A DNA stretch of 64,000 nt from Ephydatia muelleri. Its lineage: Eukaryota > Porifera > Demospongiae > Spongillida > Spongillidae. Positions 12,459 to 24,697 of the stretch are shown here, piece after piece. Below the pieces are notes generated by a model. The model had not been told where the DNA came from, did no database searches, and worked only from the letters and a program-made list of their open reading frames with translations. Numbering within the stretch: position 1 is the stretch's first letter; every line of letters begins with the position of its first letter. The position numbers were made by a program, and so were the translations under genes. The stretch is from positions 3,680,118-3,744,117 of the forward strand of contig JABACO010000017.1 in NCBI GenBank assembly GCA_013339895.1, written 5' to 3'.

Positions 12459-13525
12459 AATATGGGACAGTTTTCGCGAAAATGCATGCCCTATATGACG
12501 ATTGTTTTATAACATTATAACTACCGTAAAGTACCACGAATAAGCCCCCCCCTCCGCCCCCAACAATAAAAATGGCTCGTGTTTAAACGTGCTCATCTCC
12601 GTAACCTCGAAAGTCTCCTCAAATGTATTCAGCATTTCAGAAACAAAAATGGTACCCGTACATGATTATGTAAAAAGATACGCAGAAGCGTTCGCGATTA
12701 CGAAGATACGGACGTTTACACACGAGCCATTTTTTATTGTTGGGGGCGGAGGGGGGGGGGGGGGGCTTATTCGTGGTACTTTACGGTATATAAAAATGCT
12801 CTGCGCGTGAATCGTCGTAGCGTCCGAACGGTTAATGCTGTCGACTTCCTATTTTCACCACATGATGCCACACCATCTCTCTATGGATGAATCGAATATT
12901 GTCTCTTAGCTCCACTCCCTGAGGAAAATACAAGAGGTCTTACCTCCAGGTGTTCGAAACACGAGTATTTCCCTGCAGGAGTGTCGGCATTGCCTCAAAT
13001 TCGGTTTCCAGTTAGAGAAGCTCTTGAGGTACTTAAATATCCTTTTCGTTAATTTTTACTTCAACAGGTGATAAAATATTTGCTTTCTAAGTTAAAGCAC
13101 ATTTCCCGCTAGTTTCGCGGGTCGGCATAAAATATTATATATTAGACCCGACCCGCAAAACTAGCGGGAAATGTGCTTTAACTTAGAAAGCAAATATCTT
13201 ATCACCTGTTGAAGTAAAAATTAACGAAAAGGATATTTAAGTACCTCAAGAGCTTCTCTAACTGGAAACCGAATTTGAGGCAATGCCGACACTCCTGCAG
13301 GGAAATACTCGTGTTTCGAACACCTGGAGGTAAGACGTCTTGTATTTTCCTCAGGGAGTGGAGCTAAGAGACAATATTCGATTTATCCATAGAGAGATGG
13401 TGTGACATCATGTGGTGAACACGACAGCATTAACCGTTCGGACGCTACGACGATTCACGCGCAGAGCATTTTTATAGTTATAATGTTATAAAACATAGGA
13501 CATTTTCGCGGAAACTGTCCCATAT
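12459..13525. repeat. Giant foldback (inverted repeat) with nested MITE
   Basis: Left arm 12459-13125 and right arm 13146-13525 are inverted copies with only scattered mismatches, separated by about 20 bases of AT-rich loop. The pairing continues outward on both sides of the MITE at 12522-12788, which sits in the left arm only. It has no recognisable coding sequence. A single strand could form a hairpin of nearly 400 paired bases immediately 5' of the ARF6-like gene. Confidence 0.9.
12522..12788. mobile_element. TA-flanked MITE inside the foldback
   Basis: Terminal inverted repeats are long: TACCGTAAAGTACCACGAAT at the left, with its inverse at the right, and the pairing runs on through the C/G-rich tracts and the AATGGCTCGTG block (about 60 bases). 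The right arm of the foldback preserves the empty site (ATAAC-TATAAAAATGC), so the insertion occurred after the arms formed and used a TA target, as Tc1/mariner-type elements do. Non-coding. Confidence 0.85.
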
Positions 13526-13592
13526 ATATCATTTATTAATAAACAATATCTTGATTATTGGTAACACAAACTCAAATGCATACTTTCTACTC

Positions 13593-13613
13593 ACACAAAC
13601 ACACACACACACG

Positions 13614-13651
<38 letters not shown>

Positions 13652-13655
13652 CACA
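13593..13655. repeat. (AC)n microsatellite
   Basis: Imperfect CA repeat interrupted by CGCA units. Confidence 0.9.
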
Positions 13656-14428
13656 TCGATGTGTTAGTGAATGAGCTCAGTGCGAGTAAGGGAAGCCCTT
13701 GTATGGGAAAGAACTAGTGCAAGATTCAATTTGCCGTAGAGGTTTGATAGGGCAAAGTCTTGTTGCATCTGGATTGAATAGTTTGGAAAATATATCTGTG
13801 GCAATTTGTCCCCAAGCCACAAAGGTTTTCACAACCAGTGTCACTGCACATGCGCACCAATGACACCATAATTTTTCTTTGCTCAGTACCAGTTGCCTGC
13901 TCATTTGTTTTCAAAAATAATTTGTAACTGTTGTTTTCTTTAAGCCACTAAACTTAATGCCTTCAATGCTACATGAATTGAGTTTGCATGGGGATTTATT
14001 GGAAATGGTTTTATATGTGCCCGGTGTGCACGAACAAAATTGCACGAGGAGCCTGCATAGAGGCAATGAGTTTATTTCGTCCATTTGATTGTATTATTAT
14101 AATGTAAATTATAGAGGAGACGCATGCACAGTGAAGTCGACGGCCATGTTTTTTGAAGTCCCTATTCGGTTACAGAATGTACACATTGTGCTAGAATATG
14201 AACATTCCGTAACAGAATATGGACCCAAAAAAAGCAAGGCCTCCGACCTTCCCGAGATGGCACTTCATCCCCCGGCACTTCATCCCCCCTAGATTTTAAA
14301 TAATGAAATACGACAGAAAATGTGATTGATGCGTGTCTGTAACAGTATCACCAGCGTTGCACAATTCTCTCTCGAATAACAAAGTCGTAACTCCCTCGCA
14401 TCACACTTATAATGTATGCGGGCGTATC

Positions 14429-14857
14429 CCAAGACCCACTGCATTCTACGGTAAAGGGTGTGGCAACCAGACGAAGCGGCCGTCAGGATACTTCTGCCCG
14501 CTGCTGTGTATCAACGGCATAGTTTTGTAACAGAAGGCACCATGAACGTACATCCTCGCCATTGATGACAAAGTATACTGTACATTATATCAATACCGAG
14601 GCTATATGATGTCAACGATAACACGGTTAGAAAACCAACGGGTGATTCGTATTCATGCATCCGCTCTACTTCTTCTGCGCATAAACTTGCACCATATATA
14701 CACAGCAGCGGGCAGAAGTATCCTGACGGCCGCTTCGTCTGGTTGCCACACCCTTTACCGTAGAATGCAGTGGGTTTGGGATAATGCAGTGGGTCTTTGT
14801 CATCAATGGCGAGGATGTACGTTCATGGTGCCTTCTGTTAAAAAGCTATGCCGTTGC
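14429..14857. repeat. Rearranged inverted repeats, order A-B-A'-B'
   Basis: Block A (about 14427-14510) recurs inverted at about 14701-14782 and block B (about 14511-14573) recurs inverted at about 14794-14857. A simple hairpin would read A-B-B'-A'; here each block was inverted on its own. A short extra copy of the A end (ATGCAGTGGGTC) precedes B'. No known element was identified. Confidence 0.8.
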
Positions 14858-14979
14858 CATTGTCGTAATGGAGTCGTGCTTCAAACGGTTGCATGGATGC
14901 GAACCGGGAACAAGTCCTTGCTATACAATGCATTTACGTTATATAGCTGATGGACACATGAGGTATTGCTAGACTCTCC

Positions 14980-16800
14980 CAATAGCTACGGTAAGTATAT
15001 AATATAATGCGTACTCACCTTTCTTGCCAACAATGGACCTGGGTGTCGATTCACGATATGAACCGCAGTTGATTCCCCAACGTATATACGCCTGGATGCG
15101 ACTATTTAAGATTCCATGCACGAAGGTATATACGGTATAAGGTCATGGAATGTGCGTGGAGTACGTTGGCAAGGCGAAATTGCTGATGCTGTATAGCGCG
15201 TGGTTTTTATGCACACGTTGTCAGATAGGGCTTAGCCAGTAAAATTAATGATGATTTATTTTAAGAATTAGGCATGCGGTCTTATATTCTTTCTGCTACT
15301 GTAACTTCATTGCTTGGCACACGATCCTTACTCCCACACCTTTCCACACCCCATACCAAACCGCTTAGTCATAGAGATTTGGCATGGTGAATATAGTTCA
15401 ATACATGTACATACTCTTTGTCGAGCCAAATATACCGGTATAAGCCGTCGGCTGTATGCATACATGTCTGCTTTCTTGCTGAATTGCCTCTATACATGTA
15501 TATGTAAAGTGTACATGCATAACATAGTATAGCTAAGTATGTTTTTCGTTAGCAGGGGACTATGCAGTACGCATCGCACCATACATGTAGGTGAATACGT
15601 CGAAACGTAAAAAATATATATAAAAAAATCTGATATTCTTACCTCTGAATCACACATTTTCTGTCCTAATAGAGAGGGAGTTTATATCACTCATTGTCGC
15701 AAAGGTATAACATTTGTGACAACTAATCAATGTGATAACTGGCCCATCCTACATGTACTTCGCCCTTCTTCCTGGTAGTGTGTACCCTATGCATTTCTCG
15801 CATTTCTCCACTAATAGTGTTTAACATTTCAAACATTTTACATGCATTGACATGACTCCAATAATGGGAATCACTCCGAAGTAACATTGGCATCAATGCT
15901 ATTGTCTCCATTACATTCACTAGCATTGAAACTTTCAACACTGTATGTTATATATTTAATACATACAATCACTTTTATCTTATTTTCATGCAGGGCCATT
16001 TAGGAATTCTACCTCAGTATCACCATTATCAATGCTGCCCTGCATCATCATGCATTTCTTTTCACTGATAATACAGTGGGTCTTCCACACACATTACCTT
16101 CGTTAATGCACATCTGATAATAGCTAATGTTTCTAGTTCCTTGCAATTGTGTCTTGTAGTTGTTGTCGTTGTTGTTATTGTTGTTGTTTTTGTTTGTCCC
16201 CCGCAATTGCTTTATGTTCAGGTGAAATCATAAAGCATTCATATACACATCCTAGCTATTATAGAAGCAGTTTTTTTTTTTTTTCCAATCGTATGAATGA
16301 TTCGTGTATACAGCACTGGGCTGATGGAGGTGCAGTGGCATCATAACTGAGCAGAATAAAATGAGTGTATGCCACCATAGCAATTTGACACTCGTCTATC
16401 GGCTGCTTGTCCCTGGCCTATATACGTTTCTCATGCAGTTCAAAGCAACAATAAATAGATCTGCATGCTTGGAATATTTTCTTTCCTTCTTCGAAGACTT
16501 TACGTTGCAGTATGGTGTGGAGATGGTGTGAAGCGGACAATTGTGATGACCTTATTGTGTAAATTTATTTTGTTCTGAATGTACTGTATAAAAAGAATCA
16601 ATTAAAAAAAATAAAGAAATGAAACAATAAACTTATAGCTATTTATGAGTCTTTTTCCCCTCATAGCTATATAATCAAACAAATACATAAAATATAACTG
16701 AATGATATTGCCAAGTATATATATACTTTGATCGATGTTGCCAAGAATTAAGTTAGAACTATCAACTTTTAAAAATACTAGACAATTTTGTTTAACTTAT
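14980..16800. other. Intergenic, no gene recognised
   Basis: AT-rich sequence with many TACATGTA words, a GTTGTT-rich patch at 16155-16195 and a T run at 16271. A minus-strand frame at 15941-15723 has no recognisable family. Confidence 0.5.
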
Positions 16801-16818
16801 GTTTTTTTGGGATGGGCT

Positions 16819-16869
16819 GGGGAGGAGGAGGAGGAGGAGGAGGAGGAGGAGGAGGAGGAGGAGGAGGAG
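16819..16869. repeat. (GGA)n microsatellite
   Basis: About 16 consecutive GGA units. Confidence 0.95.
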
Positions 16870-17139
16870 AAGGGAAACACACAATAGCTATAAGTTTATT
16901 GTTTTCATTTCTTACATATACACCCACATAAACAACTTGACAACAAACAAACTCACACAGACACGCAAAACAACTACGTAAACAGTTCATGTTCTTGTTG
17001 GGGTGTTTGGGGATAGAATCAGACCAGGATTGATCGAGCGTTAGCTCTAATCAATAACAAGCTGAGGCGGCCATATAGCTCTGCTACTACCTTGGACTTG
17101 GGTGTATTTACTACGAATGGCGAACAAAGTAGCCACCTG

Positions 17140-18200
17140 TGAGAAGGCCCTCAATGCCTCTGGTCCCCAAGTCCCATAGCTCTCCACTGCCAATGGTATT
17201 TATCGCCAGCCCAAATCAACATACTTGGGAGCATTTTCTGTATGCTTTCTGTTCTCTGCTGCCTTTGCTGAAACACCCTGTACATGCCCACTTCCAACAT
17301 ATTAATTGAAATAAGCGAGGATGCAACAGTAATGTCAAAGACAGCTGAGGTCCCACAATCCCAATTGGTAACAAGGATGTCTGCTGATCGTGTCCTGGAA
17401 TAGTCTTGTCCCCATCCACAGCCAACTTCTAGATATGCAAGCAAACTAGCTTGCTGAAAGGTGCTGTAATACACATTGAGTGTTGTGCCTAGTAGTTATA
17501 TCACCTCCTCTCTTGCATGTGACACTGGTAACCAGAGGGTCAAGTGCACAGTTGGGGCATAGAGGACAAACCATAATATTTTCATCCAAATTCAATGAGG
17601 GGTTGTCTCCCAACCACCATTTCACTGCTGTTTGACTTTCATTTTGGTCAAGGTGCAGTTCCAAGCTGAGGGAAGGGACAACTGAAATCCATGCTGATGC
17701 ATGGGATGATGATACAGACAGCAGTGTGGCCTTATCAGCAAGAGACCAACTATTAAGGAGAGAGTTGAACTGCATCGCTTCTATTGCATCAGAAAGTTTC
17801 TTTTGTGTAGGAGTACGGCCATCCAAGCTGTAATGGAACAAAGGTGTTGTAGGGAGTAGTGGCATTTTCCAAATGTGGTGTGGAGATCACATCATCAGAA
17901 CCATACAAGGATGTGATATAGGTGGCTGATGAATGAAGAGCCAATGAGCGCAGACCAAATCCCCCTCTTCTTAAACTCAACTGGGCCTGCCTCCAAGCTG
18001 AGTCAGGGACATCAACACCAGTACAATCAGCAAAGAATGGTGAATATCTGCGTCAAACTTTTCCATAGAGCCCAAAATGAGGTGTGGAGGCGTTGCCCTG
18101 GCAATGTGGGCAAGTTTGCAGAAGCTGGAACAAAGACGCAGAAAGACCAGTGCAACTTTGGGATCTACGCTACCAAGATCATTAATGGTTGACAATAAAG
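17140..18200 (-). pseudogene. Reverse-transcriptase element, C-terminal part, frameshifted
   Basis: Successive minus-strand frames cover one protein: about 18195-17977 (VDPKVALVFLRLCSSFCKLA...), 17980-17789 (LRRGGFGLRSLALHSS), 17865-17446 (SSHASAWISVVPSLSLELHL, then a CPLCPNCALDPL...CKRGGD zinc-like patch), 17474-17151 (RSADILVTNWDCGTSAVFDI). These blocks match, from memory, the post-RT C-terminal region of a reverse-transcriptase element repeated in cnidarian and sponge gene models. The RT fingers and palm are absent. The frame changes at least twice, so this is a dead, 5'-truncated copy. A sibling fragment is at 56269-56625. Confidence 0.7.
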
Positions 18201-19809
18201 TCAGGGCTGCCTGATGTTACTAGAGAAGAATTGTTTTGCAATATTCAACATCACCAATAGGTGCTCCTGGGATTCTTTTTATTTCATGTTTTGTAAATTG
18301 ATTCTTTGTTTAAAGTCAAAACACTGCCACATAAAGTACACTGAACAAAATAAAAACAAAATACACTAACACTAAAAGTCATTACAAGTATCCTGCTTCA
18401 TTTAACACAAGAGTCATCACTTCACTTTTAAAACATGCAAAACTGAAATTCATCACAAGAACTCACTGCAATATCTAATTTTCCAGCTGTCACTGGTCAG
18501 AGGACAAATGTAGACAGCATCAGGTTGTTGGCATATATGTTGTGATTATACACACAAAATTAATAAGTTAGCAGGAAAATGCATGAAAAAATTATTATTA
18601 TCCATTCCCAGTGGCATTACATGGTTCTGCGGTGACCCAGCTCTGTCAGCAAGGCCATGCATTGAGCATGCCAGTAATTCCAAACGCAACACTTTTTAAA
18701 GTATGCGTGTGGTAGGCAATGTGAAGTGAGGTATATTTTCTGTATCCCCCTCATCTTGTGGTCACTGAGTACCTGAAGCAGAACTTGAGTCTGCAGCACT
18801 ATAGAAGAAAAGAAACTATATATAAAAGCTGTAGAAGACAAAAGAGGTACCTTCACTCCATTCATCACTTCAGTTGAAGGCCTTCTTCACCATGAAACGG
18901 AACAATTCAAAAAACACATGGCCACTGCTCTTTCATCTAAGTGTGAAAAAATAGCCTATTTAGTGACATGTAGCTATGTAAGAGCTAGGCCACCATCTAA
19001 TTTCCTACACGGCGTCATCCCGGCACCTAGATGTACAGACATTCAGAATAATACCATTATGTAACTGTGCACCTTAAATGAAATTCAAAAGTACATACAC
19101 GTTTGTTATGCAGTTTTAGCTCTGGTGGAATAGGTAAGGTCTAGTTCCTTCTAAAAACTTCTATCTAAGTGAGGTCCTCTGAGGCATGCCAGGTATACGC
19201 TAGGTGCGAGGAGCTTCACTTTGGAAAACTGGTTAGAAGTTTGTAGACAGAAGATAGACCTTACCTACATGTATGTCAGACCAGAGCTAAAAATTCATGT
19301 CAAAACATACGTGTGCTGTTGAATTTCAGTTCTAATGCACAGTAAAAATATGGCATCAATCTGATTTTCGTACACCTGGCCCCAAGACATGAGACATTAA
19401 ACTTATGTGTAAGAGGCTCACGCACATAATGGAGAAGCGCTTTAGGCTTTGATGATGGTGCACATCAAACAAAACTTACCGAATAACTGAAGTGCCCATA
19501 TTTAATTCTCTATTGCCCTTTTATTTATATTGCAGCAAGTCTGTATTGTCTTTATGTAATAAACAATTTATATTCGCTGCACTGTACTAAGATCTTGATT
19601 TGTTTTCTTTCTCCGGTGAACCAAAACAAAAGTCTGCCTTTTCCCGAGGGCGAAAGCGGTCTGATGACGGATTAAACATTAAGTACAGGTGTATGTCATG
19701 TCAGGCATTGCTGTACATGTAGATGTATGTTGGCACCGATGAGTCTGCACGCATGCTTTAATAAGCCTGGAAACGAGGAAGTAGACAATTTTTAGCCTGG
19801 AAACGAGGT
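18201..19809. other. Upstream region of the LNX-like gene, no gene seen
   Basis: AT-rich sequence without recognisable coding. A 15-base word (AGCCTGGAAACGAGG) occurs twice, at about 19766 and 19794, just before the start codon of the next gene. Confidence 0.5.
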
Positions 19810-20868
19810 ATGGCGACAGCTGTTCCGCACACTACATTGACATCGAGAAGACGCTCCATTCCCAGCAGCAACACCATCACCCCCTGCGAATCGTGCGGTC
19901 ACTGCCACGCGCCCGGTTCGAACCACGTCTACCAGTACAGGCCGGGCGTGGACGAGGCCCTGACGTGTCCCCTCTGCGGCCAGCCCCTCCTCGATCCGAT
20001 GGACTGCACCCCATGCAGTCACACTTTCTGCTGCCTCTGCCTCCTCGCCCATTTCAGGCAGGTCGCAGCGAGCTGCCCCCTGGACAATCGGGCCGTGCGG
20101 GTGCGCGAGGACGTTCGGCAGGCAAGCCTCTCGTTGAGGAGGTTGTTGGACGGCCTGATCGTGGTGTGTCCCAATAACGCCTACTGCGATCGGACCATGA
20201 CTCGGGTGGATCTAGAGAGCCATCTACGTTATCGCTGCAGGGGCGCTCCCGCGCCCTGTCCGATGAGGGAGCGCGGGTGCGCCCACGTGGGCCCGAGGTG
20301 TCAGCTGGAGGAGCACCTGCTAGATGCGTGCGAGCATGCCGCCAATTTTTCTACAGGAGCACGTGAGTTGTGGTTGAAAGCGAGGAGAGTTAGTGTCATC
20401 CTGTGCGTGTATTAAAAGAGAGAAGGAAGGAGGAGGCACACTTTTAGATGTGGTAGCTAGAGATATGTGACTCGTTTATCACCTGTGAGGTTGCACCAGC
20501 AGTGAATTGTTCTGATTAACAAAGTGGGTGTCAATGGAGCTCTCCAAATGTGCTGACATTAAATGCTTGGGTTTGGAGATATGAGATCATGGCATGGAGG
20601 GTTTGTTGTGTGGGGACGATAAAAGTGTCCCTTTCGGTGCATGAGTTAGTGGTGATGCTGTGAATTCCCGAAGTGACTTGTATCTGTGTCTTGCCATTAT
20701 AACTAGTGGATAGACTGGGCTGTATCGATTGTGTAACCTACACACTGCTGTGTGATGCAACATTTACGATGCGCAATATAAAGTAAGAGCAATGTATGCA
20801 AACACTGCATTATGATTTTAGCAATAGTGGTGGCCAAAGTCCTATTAATGAAGATTGGAAGCACAAAT

Positions 20869-20899
<31 letters not shown>

Positions 20900-20917
20900 G
20901 GGGAACGTTAGGAGAGG

Positions 20918-20956
<39 letters not shown>

Positions 20957-21498
20957 TGTATGTGTGTGTATGTGTATGTGTGTGGTGTGTGTGTGGTGTG
21001 TGTGTGTGTGGTGTGTGGCATGTGTGTGTGTGTGTGTGTGATTCTCCACCCATTCTCCGCCTTAAACTAAACTATAGCCGTTCGCAACTGTATTGTTTTT
21101 TTTTTGTCTGAGGATCAATTATCACTTTGTATACGATTGTACCGAACTAACGGATCCAAGTTAATGGTTGTGGCCACCTCCCACCTTGCTGAAGGCAGTA
21201 TGCATCACTAAACGCATAAGAATTTATTCCAATTCACTCGCATCACCTTTCCTAGTAGTGTTTTATAAAGCTTTCCCACATTTGCTTGCTAAACTTTATT
21301 CCTGCCACGCCCACTCGGCTGCATTGCAGGGATGCCATAACTCATAGTTTTCAGCTCACGTAGCAAGTGAACATGCACAATACACTTGCATTGTTACCTG
21401 CCACACACCTACTGTACACTTGCACACACAAATACGCCCATGCTACGCACACCTGCACACACACACACACACACGCATGCACGCACACACACACACAC

Positions 21499-21542
<44 letters not shown>

Positions 21543-22959
21543 TGGGCTTGTACCACTTGCAATGACTTTCGGGCTCTTATTTCTCACACTGTTTTCACAA
21601 AGCGTACATGCATGTACATCAATGTACACACCTGTGCACACACTTGCATTGTTATTTTAATAGCCTGTATACCATATTCAAAAGGTCTTGACACCTGTGT
21701 ACACATATGCATAGTACACACTTGTGTCAGCTAACATGCTGGCCAAAATGATGCTATATGTGAGCTATCGTACAAGGAGACATAACACTATAACACTGCA
21801 TACAATAATTTATAGCTAAACTTGACATTTAATAGAATGTTTCAAGACACTGTTTTGCAGGCAGAGACTAAATAAGAAGCCTGCTGATGTAAAATTCACC
21901 TATTTGAGGCCACATCGAAAGTTCTTACAATCGATAGCATTTAATCATTGTACCAAAACGTCAATGGTATGCTAGGAGGTGCTTTATTTAATTATGCAGG
22001 CAGCAGGGTTTTGCCACCAAGAGGAATTACACACACTCTCTCTCATTAATGCCATAATTCTTTGTACCAGTCTGTTCAGACGCTAGTAGCTATGTGCTTT
22101 GATCAGCTCCTTACATTCAAATGTATTATACCATATTTCAATTGCAGCTCCTCCTGATGTCATTGTGTTGCAGAAGGATAGGGGTGCTGTATTTGGAGTC
22201 TTGATATGCTCATCCAAGTAAGCTCATTCATGCATACTAGGCTCCACATTGTTGAGAATGTTAATAATGATGTGTGGTTAATATTGTATTAATACAAGAA
22301 AAGGAAACAAATTTGTTTACATGTTCTCACTAATTTCAAAGGTTTGGCTAATTTTGAATTGTAGAAAAATAACAGGCTGCACACACACAAAATTAACAAA
22401 TCATCCTCCCTCCCTCCCTCCCTCCCTCCCTCCCTCCCTCCCTCCCTCCCTCCCTCCCTCCCTCCCTCCCTCCCTCCCTCCCTCCCTCCCTCCCTCCCTC
22501 CCCCTCCCTCCCTCCCTCCCTCCCTCCCTCCCTCCCTCCCTCCCTCCCTCCCTCCCTCCCTCCCTCCCTCCCCTCCCTCCCTCCTCCCTCCCTCCCTCCC
22601 TCCCTCCCTCCCTCCCTCCCTCCCTCCCTCCCTCCCTCCCTCCAGACAGAAGACAGGGGTGTATGTGTACAATATCCAACCTGGCAGTATTGCTGATGGT
22701 GCACTCAACGTAGGTGATAGGATTGTTCAGGCAAATGACATCAATCTGACAGAATGCTCCCCAGACCATGCCTCTTTGGTTATTTCAGTAAGTTAACATG
22801 TCTGCTTATAGCTTCAAGTATTGACCATGTATTTTTATTTCATTCTGTTTGTTTGTTTTTTGCACCTTATCTCAGCAGTTGGTGGGTGCAGTAAAGTTCA
22901 AGGTTGAGCGTGTTGCTGCATGTATTCATCCTGTAGTCAAGACGGTTCAGCTTGTAAAG
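19810..22959 (+). CDS. LNX-like E3 ligase: RING, TRAF-type zinc finger, PDZ (3' exons uncertain)
   Basis: Members of this family (Ligand of Numb protein X) ubiquitinate PDZ-bound partners such as Numb. Exons: 19810-20362, 22148-22217, 22646-22787, 22876-22959, all joined in phase (1, 2, 0). Exon 1 is GC-rich and encodes a RING with CPLCGQPLLDP, PCSHTFCCLC and CPLD (Asp in the last ligand position, as in vertebrate LNX), followed by a TRAF-like finger (VVCPNNAYCDRTM, HLRYRC). Exons 2-4 encode one PDZ domain: carboxylate loop AVFGVLI, GVYVYNIQPGSIADGALNVG, GDRIVQANDINL and the helix DHASLVIS. The order RING-zinc finger-PDZ identifies the family. Vertebrate LNX1/2 have four PDZ domains; only one is visible here. 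The gene may continue into the satellite and the N gap, and the candidate last exon at 26435-26552 could belong to it. The 3' splice site of exon 3 is made by a microsatellite. Confidence 0.88.
20870..20899. repeat. Poly-G tract
   Basis: About 29 Gs with one A, in intron 1 of the LNX-like gene. Confidence 0.9.
20921..21041. repeat. (TG)n microsatellite
   Basis: About 120 bases of GT repeat with TATG and TGGTG interruptions, in intron 1 of the LNX-like gene. Confidence 0.95.
21452..21540. repeat. (CA)n microsatellite
   Basis: Long CA repeat with CGCA interruptions. Opposite in phase to the TG repeat 400 bases upstream in the same intron, so the intron transcript could fold CA against UG. Confidence 0.95.
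22404..22645 (+). repeat. (TCCC)n microsatellite forming a splice acceptor
   Basis: About 240 bases of almost pure TCCC units run straight into CCAG and then exon 3 of the LNX-like gene. The repeat therefore supplies the whole polypyrimidine tract of this 3' splice site. The exon junction is confirmed by reading phase and by PDZ domain continuity. Confidence 0.9.
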
Positions 22960-23739
22960 GTAAACCGCCTTAGTTTGGCTACATTGGGCAGCATAAAAAC
23001 AATGAGTGTTGCATCAGTGGGAAAAGGTCTGTCATTTTGGTGTGACTTTTTAGATGTCAAATCATCTGCTATTTATACTTCGTATTTATACCACTACTCC
23101 ATACGTGTATCACACATTGCTCTCTTACATTTCAAACATGATGAAAAGTAAGAACGAAAAAATCTTTGTGCCTGACTGAATGCTGCGCTGAAGCATGTAA
23201 CATGTACACGCAACTAATTCCCCAATGCAATGTAAGCATAAAGCCTGACAATAAGGTTGAAGCCATACAAAGATGCTCCCAGGCCTCACTTTTGAGATGA
23301 CGAAGTTAAAAGAAGGGCCTAAAACACGTTTAAAATGATGAAGGCAGTTAGAATACGTGTAAGTGTACCCATCCATAAAACCCAACCTAGCCAGCATGCA
23401 CAACACACTGATCCCCATCCAGGTGCCTTCGTATCCCACAGGACTACAGACTACTCTCCCATACCCATCCTCCCACTCTGCACTAGCTTTGCCTGCTGTA
23501 ACCCTTCATTTGTATTGTCTTCATCTCCAGGGCCCTTTGAGAGAACGGGGTGGGCACACTGTCATGTATTTATACAAGCCAGCTACAGTGTATGCACATA
23601 CAGCGTACATGTAGCACCCACTCATGTCACCTTGTTTATAAGTACTGACTCCATATGAATCTTATACAGCATCTTTCTCATACGGACAAACTACCAGTAT
23701 GCAGTTTAGTCTACATGTATTTGACAAGCAAACAGTGTA

Positions 23740-24697
23740 AAGCACACTCCACCTTACCTCCGTCCACCCCCTACCTTCCATCCACCTCTACCTTTACCCT
23801 CCATCCACCTCTACCTTCCATCCACCTCTACCTTTAACCCTCCATCCACCCCACCCCCCACCCTCCATCCACCTCTACCCTCCATCCACCTCTACCCTCC
23901 ATCCACCTCTAACCCTCCATCCACCTCTACCCTCCATCCACCTCTACCCTCCATCCACCTCTACCCTCCATCCACCTCTACCCTCCATCCACCTCTACCC
24001 TCCATCCACCTCTACCCTCCATCCACCGCTAACTACCCTCCATCCACCTCTACCCTCCATCCACCTCTACCCTCCATCCACCTCTACCTCCATCCACCTC
24101 TACCCTCCATCCACCCTCTACCCTCCTCCACCTCTACCCTCCATCCACCCTCTACCCTCCATCCACCTCTACCCTCCATCCACCTCTAACCCTCCATCCA
24201 CCTCTGCCCTCCATCCACCTTACCTCCATCCACCTCTACCCCCCTCCATCCACCTCTACCTCCATCCACCTCTACCCTTCCATCCACCTCTTACCCTCCA
24301 TCCACCTCTAACCTCCAGCCACCTCTACCCTCCATCCACCTCTAACCCTCCATCACCCTACTACCCTCCATCTCCAACCTCTACCTCCATCCACCTCTAC
24401 TACCCTCCATCCACCTCGCCTCCATCCCTCCCTCCATCCACCTCTACCCTCCATCCAACTCACCTACCCTCCATCCACCTCTTACCCTCCATCCACCTCT
24501 CCTACCCTCCATCCACCTCTAAACCTCCATCCACCTCTATCCCTCCATCCACCTCTACCCGCCATCCACCTCTACCCTCCTCCATCCACCTCTACTCTAC
24601 CATCATACCACCTCTAACTCCAATCCACCCCAGCCCTCTACCCCTCCATTCCCCCACCCTCTAACCTCCATCCACCTCTACCCTCCATCCACCTCTA
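23740..24697. repeat. 17-bp tandem satellite (CCCTCCATCCACCTCTA)
   Basis: Over 50 imperfect units in a head-to-tail array that runs into the assembly gap. Units vary by small indels (missing C, extra A). The real array is probably longer. Confidence 0.95.

Noticed and set aside
15723..15941. 72-residue minus-strand frame as a gene
   Set aside because: No domain, no splice context and no conserved neighbour.
20796..21660. Frames rich in HTHTHT and CVCVCV
   Set aside because: Translations of CA/TG microsatellites.
22289..22769. Long GGREGGREGG/PPSLPPSLPP open frames on both strands
   Set aside because: Products of the (TCCC)n microsatellite, not genes.
23740..24697. Possible CRISPR-like array
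   Set aside because: A continuous 17-bp tandem satellite without spacers, in a eukaryotic genome.
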